In this document: positions 49,411 through 60,189 of the stretch, in pieces
Layout of the letters: the number at the start of each line of letters is the position of its first letter
Numbering within the stretch: the first letter of the stretch is position 1
Assembly (NCBI RefSeq): GCF_026151205.1
Contig: NC_087075.1
Location: forward strand, 12,632,303 to 12,696,302
Length of the DNA stretch: 64,000 bases
Reading direction: 5' to 3'
Source: Bolinopsis microptera
Taxonomy: Eukaryota; Ctenophora; Tentaculata; Lobata; Bolinopsidae
Notes under the pieces: generated by a model
What the model was told of the DNA's origin: nothing
Database searches by the model: none
The model's input: the letters and a program-made list of their open reading frames with translations, nothing else
Position numbers and translations under genes: made by a program

Positions 49411-49909
49411 GTTGTAATAACAGCTCCTCAACTTCACATTACCTAACCGGCTACTAACCGGCTACTAACCGGCTACTAACCGGCTAGTGACCACAAAGTG
49501 GCTACTAACCGGCTACTAGGCGGTCACTAGCCGGCTATTAGCTGAGCTTTAAAGCAGACCTACTGGCTACTAACCTACTAGGCAGACTTACTAAGCAGGC
49601 CTGCTTTAGAGCCAAGCTAATAGCCGGCTAGTGACCGGTTAGTAGCCACATGGTGGCTACTAGCCGGTTAGTAGCCGGTTAGTAGCCGGCTAGTTAAGTG
49701 CCGGCTAGTAGCCGGTTTGGAACCTCGAGAAAGTAGGTATGCTTTAGAGCTCAGCTAATAGCCGGCTAGTGACCGCCTAGTAGCCGGTTCTTAGCCACTT
49801 TGTAGTCGCTAGCCAGCTAGTAGCCGGTTAGTAGCCGGCTAATGACCACTTTTTCAGTGCTGGTTAGTAGCCGGTTTGGTAATGTGAAAATGAGGAGCTG
49901 TTATTACAA
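49411..49909. mobile_element. Foldback element with CCGGCTACTAA internal repeats
   Basis: Terminal arms TTGTAATAACAGCTCCTCA... (49411-49441) and ...GAGGAGCTGTTATTACAA (49879-49909) match at about 29 of 31 positions. The left half is built of GGCTACTAACC units and the right half of the complementary GGTTAGTAGCC units, so the whole 500 bp can fold on itself. No coding content. Confidence 0.85.
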
Positions 49910-49934
49910 AAGTGGCTAGTAGCCGGTGTTCATA

Positions 49935-50125
49935 TGTTACTGTGCAGGGACCGTGCATAGACCGTGCAGGGAGTGTGCAGGGACTGTGCATAGACCGTGC
50001 AGGGACTGACCGTGCAGGGACCGTGCATCAAGTTTTTATTGTGCAGGGACCGTGCAGGGACCGTGCATGGAGTGTTCTTTTGTTGTTGCATGGACCGTGC
50101 AGGGACCGTGCGTAGACTGTCCGGA
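49935..50125. repeat. ACCGTGCAGGG minisatellite
   Basis: A degenerate 11-20-bp repeat of GACCGTGCAGG and GACCGTGCATAG/GTGCATGGA blocks, adjacent to the foldback element. Confidence 0.85.
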
Positions 50126-50927
50126 GCTAAACGACCAGCTCCCCTTTAATTTGATCGGCTCATGTCCCATGATGATGGATGATGTGATACTGATCTCAAA
50201 TCATATCATCCGACACAAAATATGACTTAGTCAGTTGAAAGTCTGATAGCATATGTTCCGTTTGATTTGACCAAACTAATGCCTTTCATTGCTTTATAAC
50301 TCATGACATATTCTTAAATTTTACCTCAAAATATTGATCTTGCCCAAAATTGTGGGTCTGTACTGAAGGTCAGCGCGTATGTGTAATGCTGTTGCACATG
50401 AAATTTAGAATCGTGATTTAATTTCGTTTCATGTGAAATTTTTATAAATCGGTAAAATGGAGTACGCATTAATCACAAATTGAATTTGACAAAAGTCCTT
50501 ACTTTTAAATTTAATTATACACAGTGCACTTATCGTGCAGAACAAATTAGTTCATGAACAATGTTATGTTGACAACTTGATCCTTATCTTTTTATCAATT
50601 TTGGGCGGCGCTCGGCCTGTTATTCCGCCGAATCTTTATGTTAAGGTAACATTTTACAATCTAGATCTATAAAACGGAGTACGAGTTACCTGGGACACCA
50701 CGATAGCCTTTTATTTGTCCACTTAAAACTGAATGGAGTTGGGTTAGAATCATATAAGAGATACGATGGTTTAACTTGTAGAAACTTTCAATAAACATGT
50801 GTTAATCGTCGTCAGCTGAATGTGATGGGGTTGACAATGCTTATATGTGATGGAGTGGTGTCAAGGATGGAGGGTGGGGGTGGTATGGGTGGGAAAGTGA
50901 AAATTACAGTACAATGTTAATACAAAT

Positions 50928-52260
50928 TTAGGCTTCTGTTGAGGTTGAGAAGGAAATGCCAGATGGTTTGGACTTTAAGGATTTGACAATTTTAGGAAGG
51001 ATGGGGTCCCAGAGGGAACTACATTTAGGTGCGTGGTCTGTTCTGTTCATGGCTGGTTGTCGTATTTGTATAGCTGTGTGTTCTGTAAGGTCAAGTTGGG
51101 AGCGTGAGGTGAGGGATTTGAGGACTTCGATGTTGTTCCAGGAGATGGTGTGGCCGGTGGTCAGGGCATGATGTGCAGGGGCTGATTTGATTCTGTCTGT
51201 GGATTCGTCAATGCAATGGCGTTGTTGAGTCTGTAACATCGTTCGTGTTCATTCATGCGGTGAATCAAGCCGGTCTGTAAGTCTGTCCGGTGTATTTTGA
51301 GGGGCACTGTGAGCAGGAAATTTCGTAGATGGTGTTGGGAGTGAGATGAGTGGGGGGTGTGGTCTTCGTTTTGGTGAGGAGGTTGCGGAGGGAGGTAGCC
51401 AAGGAGTGGGTGACTGGAGATGGGTTTGGATAGGGAGGGATGGAAAAGAAGAGAAACATTAAGGGAATGTTCACGGGTCTGTCGGTTGAATGTGGCTAGG
51501 GATTGGTGGCGAGGGGGGTTGGTGAATTTCTGTTGTACTTCGTCCATGATGGTGGTGATGCGGTGGGGAGGGAAGCCGTTCTGGAGGCAAACGTGTCGTA
51601 CTGTCTGGAGTTCGTCGTCAAGGTGTTGGGGTGAGCAGATGTTGTGGGCTCTTCTGGTCAGTGATCGGATGACTGCGTTCTTAGATGAGTTGGTGGTGCA
51701 GGAGGAGTACTTGGTGTAGATGTTGGTGTGGGTGGGTTTTCTGTAGACTGATGTGGATTTGTCAGGGTGGATGAGAACGTCAAGGAAGGGTATAGTAGAG
51801 GGATGTTCTTGGGTAAAGTTGAGGTCTTCAGTAAGGGAGTTAAGGAATGTAAGGAAGGATTCTGCGTGGTTTCTATCTCTGAAAGATCCAAGGCCGTCGT
51901 CGACGAAATGGGAGTAAGTGTTCGGAGGGTCAGGAAATGAAGATAAAGCTAAGGTCTCGATTTCAGCTAGGCGGATTTCAGCTAGTTCAACAATGAGGGG
52001 GGATCCCATTGTACCACCTTCGTCTTGGGAGTAGAAGGAGCCGTCAGTTGATGAGGGAGCCTTTGGTGGTGGTGGTGACATTGAAGGGAAGACGAGAGGG
52101 ATTCTGTTCAACGGAGGAGATGACAGTTTTGAGGGCAAGGTGCATGTCACAGGAGGTGTACAAGGATTGGACGTCTAAGGAGGCGTGGTAGGAGTTAAGG
52201 AGGGATTGAGAGAGGAGTCAAAGCGATGTTTGAAGTCGGAGCTAGGAGTCTTTGTCCACT
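50928..52260 (-). pseudogene. Penelope-like retroelement remnant (RT and GIY-YIG parts, frameshifted)
   Basis: The minus strand carries, over three frames, an RT motif-A-like segment (SLDVQSLYTSCD, about 52170-52205), the conserved GTMGSPL and YSHFVDD (motif C, FVDD instead of YxDD), then PFLDVLI and YRKPTHTN. A GIY-YIG-type endonuclease part follows (YEISCSQC..KYTGQTYR, then HHALTTGHTISWNN and EVLKS in another frame). This order, RT then GIY-YIG, is diagnostic of Penelope-like elements (family knowledge). At least two frameshifts and a missing N-terminus show it is inactive. Confidence 0.82.
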
Positions 52261-52540
52261 TAGTATAACATTGTGCTAACTAACATACCTTATAGCTGAT
52301 CAGATCACGTTACGTGATGATCCATTACAGAAGACGTTTCCTTGAATTGTATATGCGATTTTGTATGCAATATGCATTTTACCCGCCGCACGTACGTATA
52401 TTTGTAAAATTTACGAAAATAAGCTTTCAGAGGTCTCCCTAAACTGCTCGTATTTATGAAGACTTTGATACGAATAACATCTTACAGTGGTCACGAACTT
52501 TCCATTAGTGATAATGACCACAGCCTACGAAGAAGAAATG

Positions 52541-55030
52541 AAATGAAATGAAATGAAATGAAATGAGGTATTTATATCCCGCTCATATGATTAACCAACA
52601 ACACAAGGAAGAGATTAACCATGTCAGAGCGGCTGACTGTGAGTAATGTGAGCAAATGTGTAAAATGAACAAAAGTATAACTCAAAAAGGCTTAAGACAA
52701 AATTAAAACATCTTTTATTGTAAACACCACACTAAACAAAAAAGAAGCAGAAACCATACAATACGTGTAGGTACTATAAATGATAATACAGTGACATGAT
52801 CAACAAAAAAGAGAGACAGATCCTAGAAAGGTAGAGATCAAGACATAAAATGGAGTGCAGTAAAAAATAAAAGCCAATGTGTCTTGCAAAGTGAAGACAA
52901 ATGGGAAGAAAAAACATCAAAACTGATTATATAAATGGTTCTTTAACATTCGCTTGAAGCAGTTGGTATCAGTAATACATCTCAACATCATTGGAAGAGA
53001 GTTCCATGCAATCGGTGCATGGCTTGAGAAACGTCTGTCATCAACTTTGGACCTTTTATTCTTTGGTACCTTTAACATGAGATGGTCACCAGATCTTTTC
53101 GACCTGGTCATGGTGTTTGAAAGTTCTGTATCCACTACAGCCACATCTAGTAATGCTTTTAGGTAATCAGGTGCAGTACCGTGAACTGATTTGTGGGTTA
53201 AAAGACAAACCTTAAAGAAGATTCGTTGGTCTATAGGGAGTATGTGGGCCTTCTTATAGAAGGGAACCAAGTCCGTGGTTCTGTCTTCTATGTTATAGAT
53301 GAAACGAACTGCCCCATTAAGGGTGGATCTGAGTTTGTTTAATCTGGTCTTGGGTAGATTCATGTACAGAGAATTACAGTAATCTAATTTAGATATAACC
53401 AGTTGTTTCACCAACATCAATTTAATGCCTTCATCCAGGTAACGACCAATAGTTCTTAAGTTCATCATTGTCCAGCTACATTTCCTTTTCACATTATTTA
53501 TTTGTCTTTCCATGTTTAAAGTTTCATCAAATTTGACACCTAGACTCTTCCAGCTGTCTCCTTTGCACTCCGTAGGTAGAATTTCAGTGCTTCCGAATTG
53601 TAGTCTGACACTGAGTTCACACTTTTTTAGAACATGGCTCTTTCCTAACACCAGTAGTTCTGTCTTTGTTTCATTCAGTTTCATGTAATTGTTCACCATC
53701 CATGTTTTGATCTCTGCAAGACATTTGTTTGTCCTGTCTTGGACATCAGTGAACTGTACCACATGGTTTGGTTGAAACGAGATGTACAGTTGGGAATCAT
53801 CTGCATATAGCTGTATATCAAGACCATATTTGGCAGCAATTTTTTGGAGAGCTTTGATATAGAGGATGAAAAGAATAGGCCCCAAGAGTGATCCCTGGGG
53901 AACTCCAAACAAAAGCTCCAAGAAAGTAGAAAGAGTATCGTCAATATTCACACAGAAGTGTCTCTTCTCAAGGTAGGACTTTATCCATTGCAGTGCACTT
54001 CCAGTAATTCCATAGTCTTTCATAAGCTTTTCCAATAAGACTGTGTGGTCAATGGTATCAAACGCTGCACTTAAGTCGAGAAGTACAACAATAACAACAT
54101 TCCCAGCTTCAATTTCTTTGTTAAGATCATCACACATTCTTACAAGTAATGTTTCACAGCTGTGGTTAGGGCGGTATCCAGATTGGACGTCCGAGTAAAG
54201 GCTATGTGTCGTGAGATGGACATTGAGCTGGTTAAGTACAGTTCTCTCTAGGATCTTGGAGAAGGCAGAGAGGTTAGAGACTGGTCGATAGTTACTGAGA
54301 ATATCAACATCAGCATTTTCCTTCTTCAAAGTCGGCTTGATGACTGCTTTCTTCATATCTGAGGGAAAGATTCCAGTCTTTAAGGATGAGTTCAAGACGT
54401 GGAGTAAAATAGGTGTCAGTTCAGCGACACAGTTTTTTAAGAGAAATGCTGGGATTGGATCCAAGCAGCAGAACTTGTTGGACATCTTCGATACCAGGTC
54501 TTTGAGTTCATCAGCTGTTATCTCAGAGAAATTATCAAAGATGAAGTCTTTATCAAGAACAGGATCTTTGTCTTTGTCTTTGTCTTTGTCTTTGTCTTTG
54601 TCTTTGTCTTTGTCTTTGTCTTTGTCTTTGTCTTTGTCTTTGTCTTTGTCTTTGTCTTTGTCTTTGTCTTTGTCTTTGTCTTTGTCTTTGTCTTTGTCTT
54701 TGTCTTTGTCTTTGTCTTTGTCTTTGTCTTTGTCTTTGTCTTTGTCTTTGTCTTTGTCTTTGTCTTTGTCTTTGTCTTTGTCTTTGTCTTTGTCTTTGTC
54801 TTTGTCTTTGTCTTTGTCTTTGTCTTTGTCTTTGTCTTTGTCTTTGTCTTTGTCTTTGTCTTTGTCTTTGTCTTTGTCTTTGTCTTTGTCTTTGTCTTTG
54901 TCTTTGTCTTTGTCTTTGTCTTTGTCTTTGTCTTTGTCTTTGTCTTTGTCTTTGTCTTTGTCTTTGTCTTTGTCTTTGTCTTTGTCTTTGTCTTTGTCTT
55001 TGTCTTTGTCTTTGTCTTTGTCTTTGTCTT
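52541..55030 (-). mobile_element. CR1/L2-like LINE, 5'-truncated, with hexamer array in frame
   Basis: The RT frame (stop at 52917) is intact through fingers, palm and thumb: NYRPVSNLSAFSKILER, LLDLSAAFDTIDH (motif A), GVPQGSLLGPILFILY, YADDSQLY (catalytic YADD). The endonuclease domain is absent. Upstream of its first Met at 54485 the frame continues without a stop through an (AAAGAC)n array (54567-55030), giving about 150 Lys-Asp residues, and ends at a TAA just beyond. The 3' UTR ends in GCGGGATATAAATACC followed by a CATTT pentamer tail (52541-52566), a tail type known for L2/CR1 elements. Confidence 0.88.
54567..55030. repeat. (CTTTGT)n hexanucleotide microsatellite
   Basis: About 77 perfect copies. 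It adjoins the LINE RT frame and is in phase with it. The other frames (Leu-Ser repeats on the plus strand) are artefacts. Confidence 0.97.
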
Positions 55031-55052
55031 AAAAGCTATAATTCAAGTCATA

Positions 55053-55640
55053 AATCTTTACTCGGCCCTGTATGCGATTTGTGTTCCCGGGTAGGTGGCA
55101 TGTGTTCCGGAGGGTAAATAAGTAGTACCTGTCCCAAACCATCAGAAAAACAAAGTTTTGACCTCTAGACCCACTCAGGCCACTTCCAGGGGCCACGCCT
55201 AACCCAAAATATCTGAAAATTCCATACAAATCCAGACTGAGAATCTTTACCCCCGTATGCGATTTATGTTCCCGGGTAAGTAGCAAATGTTTTGGTGGTT
55301 GAATAATTACTAGTACCTATCCCAAACCATCAGAAATATTAAGTTTGGCCCATTCAAGCCACGCCCAGGAACAATGCACAACTTTAATTAGCTGAAATCC
55401 AGGTCAAATAGCTGAGATTCAGGTCAAATACAGACTGAGAATCTTTACCCCCGTTTGCGATTTGTGTTCCGGGGTAGGTGGCCCATGTTTCATGTTAAAT
55501 AAGTAGTACCTGTCCAAAACCATCAGAAAACCAAAGTTTCGACCTCCACGAACAATGCACAACATTAATTAGCTGAAATACAGGTCAAATCCCATACAAA
55601 TCTAGACTAAGAATCTTTACCACCGTATTTGGTATGTGGG
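55053..55640. repeat. ~190-bp tandem repeat, 3-4 diverged units
   Basis: Each unit starts AATCTTTAC..CCGTATGCGATTT, continues TGTTCCCGGGTAGGTGGC, AAATAAGTAGTACCTGTCC and AAACCATCAGAAA, and recurs at about 55053, 55237, 55430 and 55612 with deletions. Confidence 0.85.
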
Positions 55641-55754
55641 TTTTTTAAATTGGGACAAACCCGGGCAAGGAAAGGGTGTAGTGGGGTGGTCTAAAAATGC
55701 TAGATTTTAGCGAACGTTGTAGGTTTATAAGTATAACCTACCAAGACGCACGCC

Positions 55755-56050
55755 AAGTTACCTGGGGATCTCAGGCTATCATGTTCATAAACATGAATAG
55801 AGATTAGGCGGAATGACAGGCTGAGCGCCGCCCAGTAAACGCCAAGTTGGACTCGTCGAGTAATTTGACTCGTCGTCTATTTGAAACAAATATTTTACGA
55901 GTAGGTATCGCCCGTTAAGGCCAACGTCCGGAGTGGCCAGACCCTATCCTAATCCGAGCCCGAAACAATCGAATTCACGTGTTTTACTAGCATGTCACGT
56001 GACCAAAACAGTTTTTGCCCATAACTCTCTAGGGACTTATGTTACAGGTC
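55755..56050. repeat. Dispersed repeat shared with the 24.9-26 kb region
   Basis: TACCTGGGGATCTCAGGCTA, CATGTTCATAAACATGA and AGATTAGGCGGAATGACAGG match, in reverse orientation, the block at 24910-25010. TGTCACGTGACCAAAACAG and CCCATAACTCTC match 25950-26000. A more diverged copy lies at about 50600-50705. Confidence 0.65.
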
Positions 56051-56252
56051 TAAGGTTTTAAAGTGTTCCAAGAAGCCAGACTCAAGATCACAAACGGTTA
56101 AAATGTTAGTCTTCCACGGAAATAATTTAATAATTATTCACGCTCATGACCGCCCAAAAAATTGAGAACATTTTTGGTAATTTTTTAATAATTGTTCTAC
56201 TCTTTTTCTGAACTCTAGAATGTGACTGAGGACTCCTCATTGTGACGCCATA

Positions 56253-56864
56253 CAGGCACGTAGCCAGGGGGGGGGGGGGCTAGGGGGGCGGCAGCCCCCC
56301 CCCGGAAAAAATCGAACCCCAGAAAAAAGATAAGCCCCCTAGTCCCCATGGTCGCCTGGTAACTGGGCTGTGTTTATGACTGCAGTCAGTCAAAGATTTG
56401 AACTGTGGATTAGTAAATATATGTCATTAAATCCAAGCAAACATTCTTGAAGACTTCTATAATTATAGTCAATAGTGTCCCCTAGACCGTAGGAAATGTA
56501 AAAATCTTAAGACGATGAGGCCTGAGTAAGTCGTAAATTCTGATTGGAGAATGCAGATTGCTGTTGTGAAGTTACCAAATTTACGTGAGTACTTGATTCT
56601 TTTCAATCCCAGTTTATTGCTGTCCTACAAATTTCTTTAATGCCAAATGTCGTCTAAAACACCCTGTTTCGCAAAAAATTTCCGGGGAGCTGCGCCCCCC
56701 TAGCCCCCGCCAAGGGGCTCCGCCCCTGGACCCCGCTGGGGGCTGCGCCCCCAGACCCCTGCCACAGCTTGATCGCTTCGCTCGCTGCGCACCTTGATTG
56801 GACGCGTCGGCTCGCTTCGCTCGCCGACAGCCCCCCTCAAAGAAAAATCCTGGCTACGTCCCTG
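56253..56864. mobile_element. hAT-like MITE with perfect 8-bp target duplication
   Basis: 612 bp with terminal inverted repeats CAGGCACGTAGCCAGG and CCTGGCTACGTCCCTG, flanked on both sides by the exact octamer ACGCCATA (56245-56252 and 56865-56872). 8-bp duplications are typical of hAT and P superfamilies. The interior contains long C/G runs near both ends and no transposase frame. Confidence 0.9.
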
Positions 56865-56879
56865 ACGCCATATCACGTG

Positions 56880-57930
56880 ACGTCACACCACATGAAGTGA
56901 CTGAAGCTCAACTCAAGCTCAACTCAAGCCCGGTGTTCGGGGAAGACAGTTCCCTTGTACTTCAACAGATTCACTTCTTCTCTCCTTCCAGGAGGATTCA
57001 CGGAGACAGTACTGAGTACCACTGTATCTACCTCTACCTCCCGCGATATCCGTACCTCACTCCACGAGGAAGTTTCATCTTCTCCTTTTCATGCTCATCC
57101 AGATCTAGGTCATGAACAGACTTTCTGGAGGACTGTAATAGACTACGGCGCTGGAGACAGGAGTTTAATTTACCTGCTCACTGGAGCAGATACTACTATA
57201 CTAGATCGGGTTATTCAGGTAGATACTAGATTTGGCAGATACCTAATACAAGATATTGTGATGTGCCAAATTAAAGTGTCTGGCGTGAGGACAAAATATG
57301 AAAATAAGATCGAGGATAAGAAGTGGAACGGAAATTAGTGGAGACGGTATTGTTGTTAACAAGACAATTGTAAAGATTAAATAATTAATGAGAGCAGTGA
57401 AAAGAGTTGAATGAGTGGGAAATAATTTTGGATATTTATGTAGTCTAGTCGGAAGGAAGGCGGGTCTCACTCTCAATGTAAACCCGCTGAGGTCTACTTA
57501 CTAACAACTGTAGAAAAATAAAAATGTTGCTTAATTTCAATGAAAATAGGGCGGAGGAAGTGGGATGTACGAAAAGAAAAAAAGGGTTTTTGATAATTAC
57601 AATTTTTCAAAACAAGGCGGAGAAAACAATATTTCTCACACGGGTAACACTTGGAACAAGCTATAAAATATACAACATACTAGAAACATTTCTAGGTCGT
57701 AACAAAGTTGAGCTTGTAAGTAACTGAAGGAGGAACCGCGGATAATAAGATATCGGAGTCTAGTCGGAGTACAGGGGTCAGGGAGGCGACACACGCTTGT
57801 TTAGACAGTCCGTTGTTGTGTGAACAGTTGTCACGGGAATACGTGTGCCGCACTTCCGGATAGTGACGGAGACACTTGGCAACGGTAATGGAGATTCAGG
57901 AGAACCCTATAGTATTTCGGGATAAGGGTG
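56880..57930. other. Unassigned stretch, possible exon near 56992-57106
   Basis: A Ser/Thr-rich frame starts after a good acceptor (CTCTCCTTCCAG before 56992) and reaches a possible donor at about 57107. It matches no family I recognise and has no partner exons, so it is only a candidate. The rest of the stretch holds nothing identifiable. Confidence 0.25.
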
Positions 57931-57934
57931 GTAG

Positions 57935-58185
57935 TTAGTGAATAAGCTGAAGTTTATTGAATCTTTATTGCCGAGTACAGCTGCCTTCGGGAAGTTCTTC
58001 TAGCTTAATCTATTACAATTGCAATTGTAAATGAATGGGAAAAGCGAGCGACCGATTTTATTCTCCGTATCATTTTGCATTAATTGCAGACGGTCATCCA
58101 AATTAATATCATTTACTTTTGTTTGGGAAAGAGAGACACCGGCAGCGGTCCACTCTACCCATAATTATGGGTTTTGGTCAAATTA
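57935..58185. repeat. Repeat family R1, copy 4
   Basis: TGAATGGGAAAAGCGAGCGA, TTTGTTTGGGAAAGAGAGAC and GGGTTTTGGTCAAAT in the same order as at 27725-27990. Confidence 0.75.
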
Positions 58186-58189
58186 GCTT

Positions 58190-59405
58190 ATTATATTAGA
58201 TAATCGTGTTTACATTTGCATTTTAACCTCTAATATTTCCTTACTTTGCCTGCATTGATCGCCCTCCCAGTCAGCCCATTCGCCGGCGAACGAAGATTTT
58301 CGCCGGGATAACTCGCCAGGCGAAAGCAGCCTTTCGCCGGGTTAAGGTGTCCGCACATTCGTCGGGCTAAAATTTTCGCCGGGCTAACATCAAATATACG
58401 CGCACGGTGTGCGCGGTTCAAGCGCGCGATCACCATTATTACCCAGCAATTTGTCTATCGCGCCAAGAAAACCATGCCAGTCAAATGCATTTTATTGCAC
58501 ACGCGTTATTCTTGCAAATCGGACGATACAATCGTAAAGATAAATACCAAATGAAAGATTTTTAGCACGTATATTTAGTTGGAAGCTACCTTAGCTAAAA
58601 TTTGGTCTCCATCTAATCTCATTTTGATTCCTTCGCTGTTGAATAGATTGATCTGCTTGCTCTGTAGAAAGTAACCATGATCAATACAATAGATTCCAGG
58701 TCAGTCAATAAAGAGTAAGTATATAATGATTTATTGCTGTAAGTTGTAGTATTATATTTATAGTTACAATCAAAACGTTGTTCAAATGTTTTTTTACAAA
58801 AGTATAAAATTAGATGCCTTAGCTAAAAACCATGCATTTACTTTTGAAGCGCTTATTCAACAATACTAGGCAGTATCCAGATAGCCCAACCCCTGTTCGC
58901 CGAACAGTTGTTCTCCGAACAGGTGTTCGTGAATAGTTGATTGGTTACCAGATCATATGACCGCAAATTTTATGAAATTGAATGGTATGTATGGTATCTT
59001 GGATGCAATTTACGACTAGCATAATTTGCCATTAATTGTAGCGTAGTAAATTGCTGGAACAAACTATCGATTTCGATTCAAATGTGGTCTCTCAGATATA
59101 ATTAGTTACGAATAGCATTGATTGTAGCGTAGTATATTGCTCAATGATATAAATGATTACGATTTAAATGTGGTATATAAGTCGTTCGTTTTTGGTGGAG
59201 TATTATCAGTTGCCATCATCAACAACTATTCCAATTCCTGACATGGTACTCTTCTGTCTAATGGACGAAATCAATGGACCCAGAGCCTCCCTAGAGAATG
59301 CACGAGTCTTCTTATTACATAAAAACACTGGAAAGGTTCAGGTGCAAGGTTCAGGTGCAAAGATAAGAAATCGCGGGCGTAGAGAAAGTCGACAAATGAT
59401 CAGAT
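58190..59405. other. Gene-free stretch with TTCGCCGGG repeats
   Basis: 58275-58385 contains five or six dispersed TTTTCGCCGGG/CTTTCGCCGGG motifs, and 58895-58930 has a GTTCGCCGAACAG / GTTCTCCGAACAG pair. A duplicated block with GATTGTAGCGTAGTA..TTGCT lies at 59035-59140. No exon recognised. Confidence 0.5.
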
Positions 59406-59411
59406 GGTACC

Positions 59412-59777
59412 GCGACAATTGACCCCCCGACAATTGACCCTATGTAATTACACTGGGGTCAATTGTGAAATCTAGGGCTTAGCATGACAATTAGTTATGG
59501 TTATGGTTATGGTTATGGTTATGGTTATGGTTATGGTTATGGTTATGGTTATGGTTATGGTTATGGTTATGGTTATGGTTATGGTTATGGTTATGGTTAT
59601 GGTTATGGTTATGGTTATGGTTATGGTTATGGTTATGGTTATGGTTATGGTTATGGTTATGGTTATGGTTATGGTTATGGTTATGGTTATGGTTATGGTT
59701 ATGGTTATGGTTATGGTTATGGTTATGGTAATTACATAGGGTCAATTGTCGGGGGTCAATTATCGGGGGGTCAATTG
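59412..59777. mobile_element. Foldback flanking a (GGTTAT)n array
   Basis: GACAATTGACCC, ATGTAATTAC at 59414-59452 is mirrored by GTAATTACAT, GGGTCAATTGTC at 59729-59775. Between the arms lies an almost perfect GGTTAT hexamer array of about 39 units (59494-59729). The hexamer therefore sits inside a small inverted-repeat element. Confidence 0.8.
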
Positions 59778-59984
59778 TTGTTGAGTTTCAGGATATTGGT
59801 AAACAAAAATGATAGCGTTTTCGACGATTTTTTTTTTATCTAGACACTTATTTTACTTCGGTGTATTCCAACAGCCACAATGTTACACAAGTGCAACCAG
59901 CCAATTACAGGAAGCCGAAGGATCTTCTTGGCCAGTGACGGTTAAGGTAGTGTGTACCATACTTTCTTCGTCCGAGACTTTGCT

Positions 59985-60184
59985 GCAATCTGCAGCTCCT
60001 CATTTAACCCTCACACCCGATTTCTCGAGTATTCGGCTGAGTAGACCGGGGGGCTGCATAGACCAGTCATGATCCTTAGCTGAACGTCGACGACGCTCAC
60101 CCCACGACCAGGCAGTCAGTGGGTTTCGAACTCGCAACCTAACGATTGTAAGACAGGCGTTCTAACCAACTGCGCTACCTGGCC
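59985..60184 (-). mobile_element. tRNA-derived SINE, copy 2
   Basis: On the minus strand the head GGCCAGGTAGCGCAGTTGGT is a clean A box and GCGAGTTCGAAACCC a B box, followed by the same GTCGACGACGTTC-type body and CTCGAGAAATCG as at 37203-37403. The A box is better preserved here than in copy 1. Confidence 0.87.
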
Positions 60185-60189
60185 GTTAA

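Larger units (their letters stand above)
48050..50420. repeat. Pair of ~200-bp inverted repeats bracketing 2 kb
   Basis: 48050-48265 (CAGTATTGCACATACGCGCTGACCTTC region through TCAGTATCACATCATCATGA) corresponds in reverse order to about 50170-50420 (GATGTGATACTGATCTC through GGTCAGCGCGTATGTG). Between them lie a LINE RT fragment and a CCGGCTACTAA foldback. Confidence 0.7.

Noticed and set aside
56798-57338. Overlapping 105- and 127-codon frames as a gene
   Set aside because: The first starts inside the hAT-like MITE. The second lacks recognisable domains; only a weak exon candidate at 56992-57106 remains.
59491-59745. GGTTAT array as a telomere-type repeat
   Set aside because: Not the metazoan TTAGGG motif, flanked by inverted transposon-like arms and located mid-contig.
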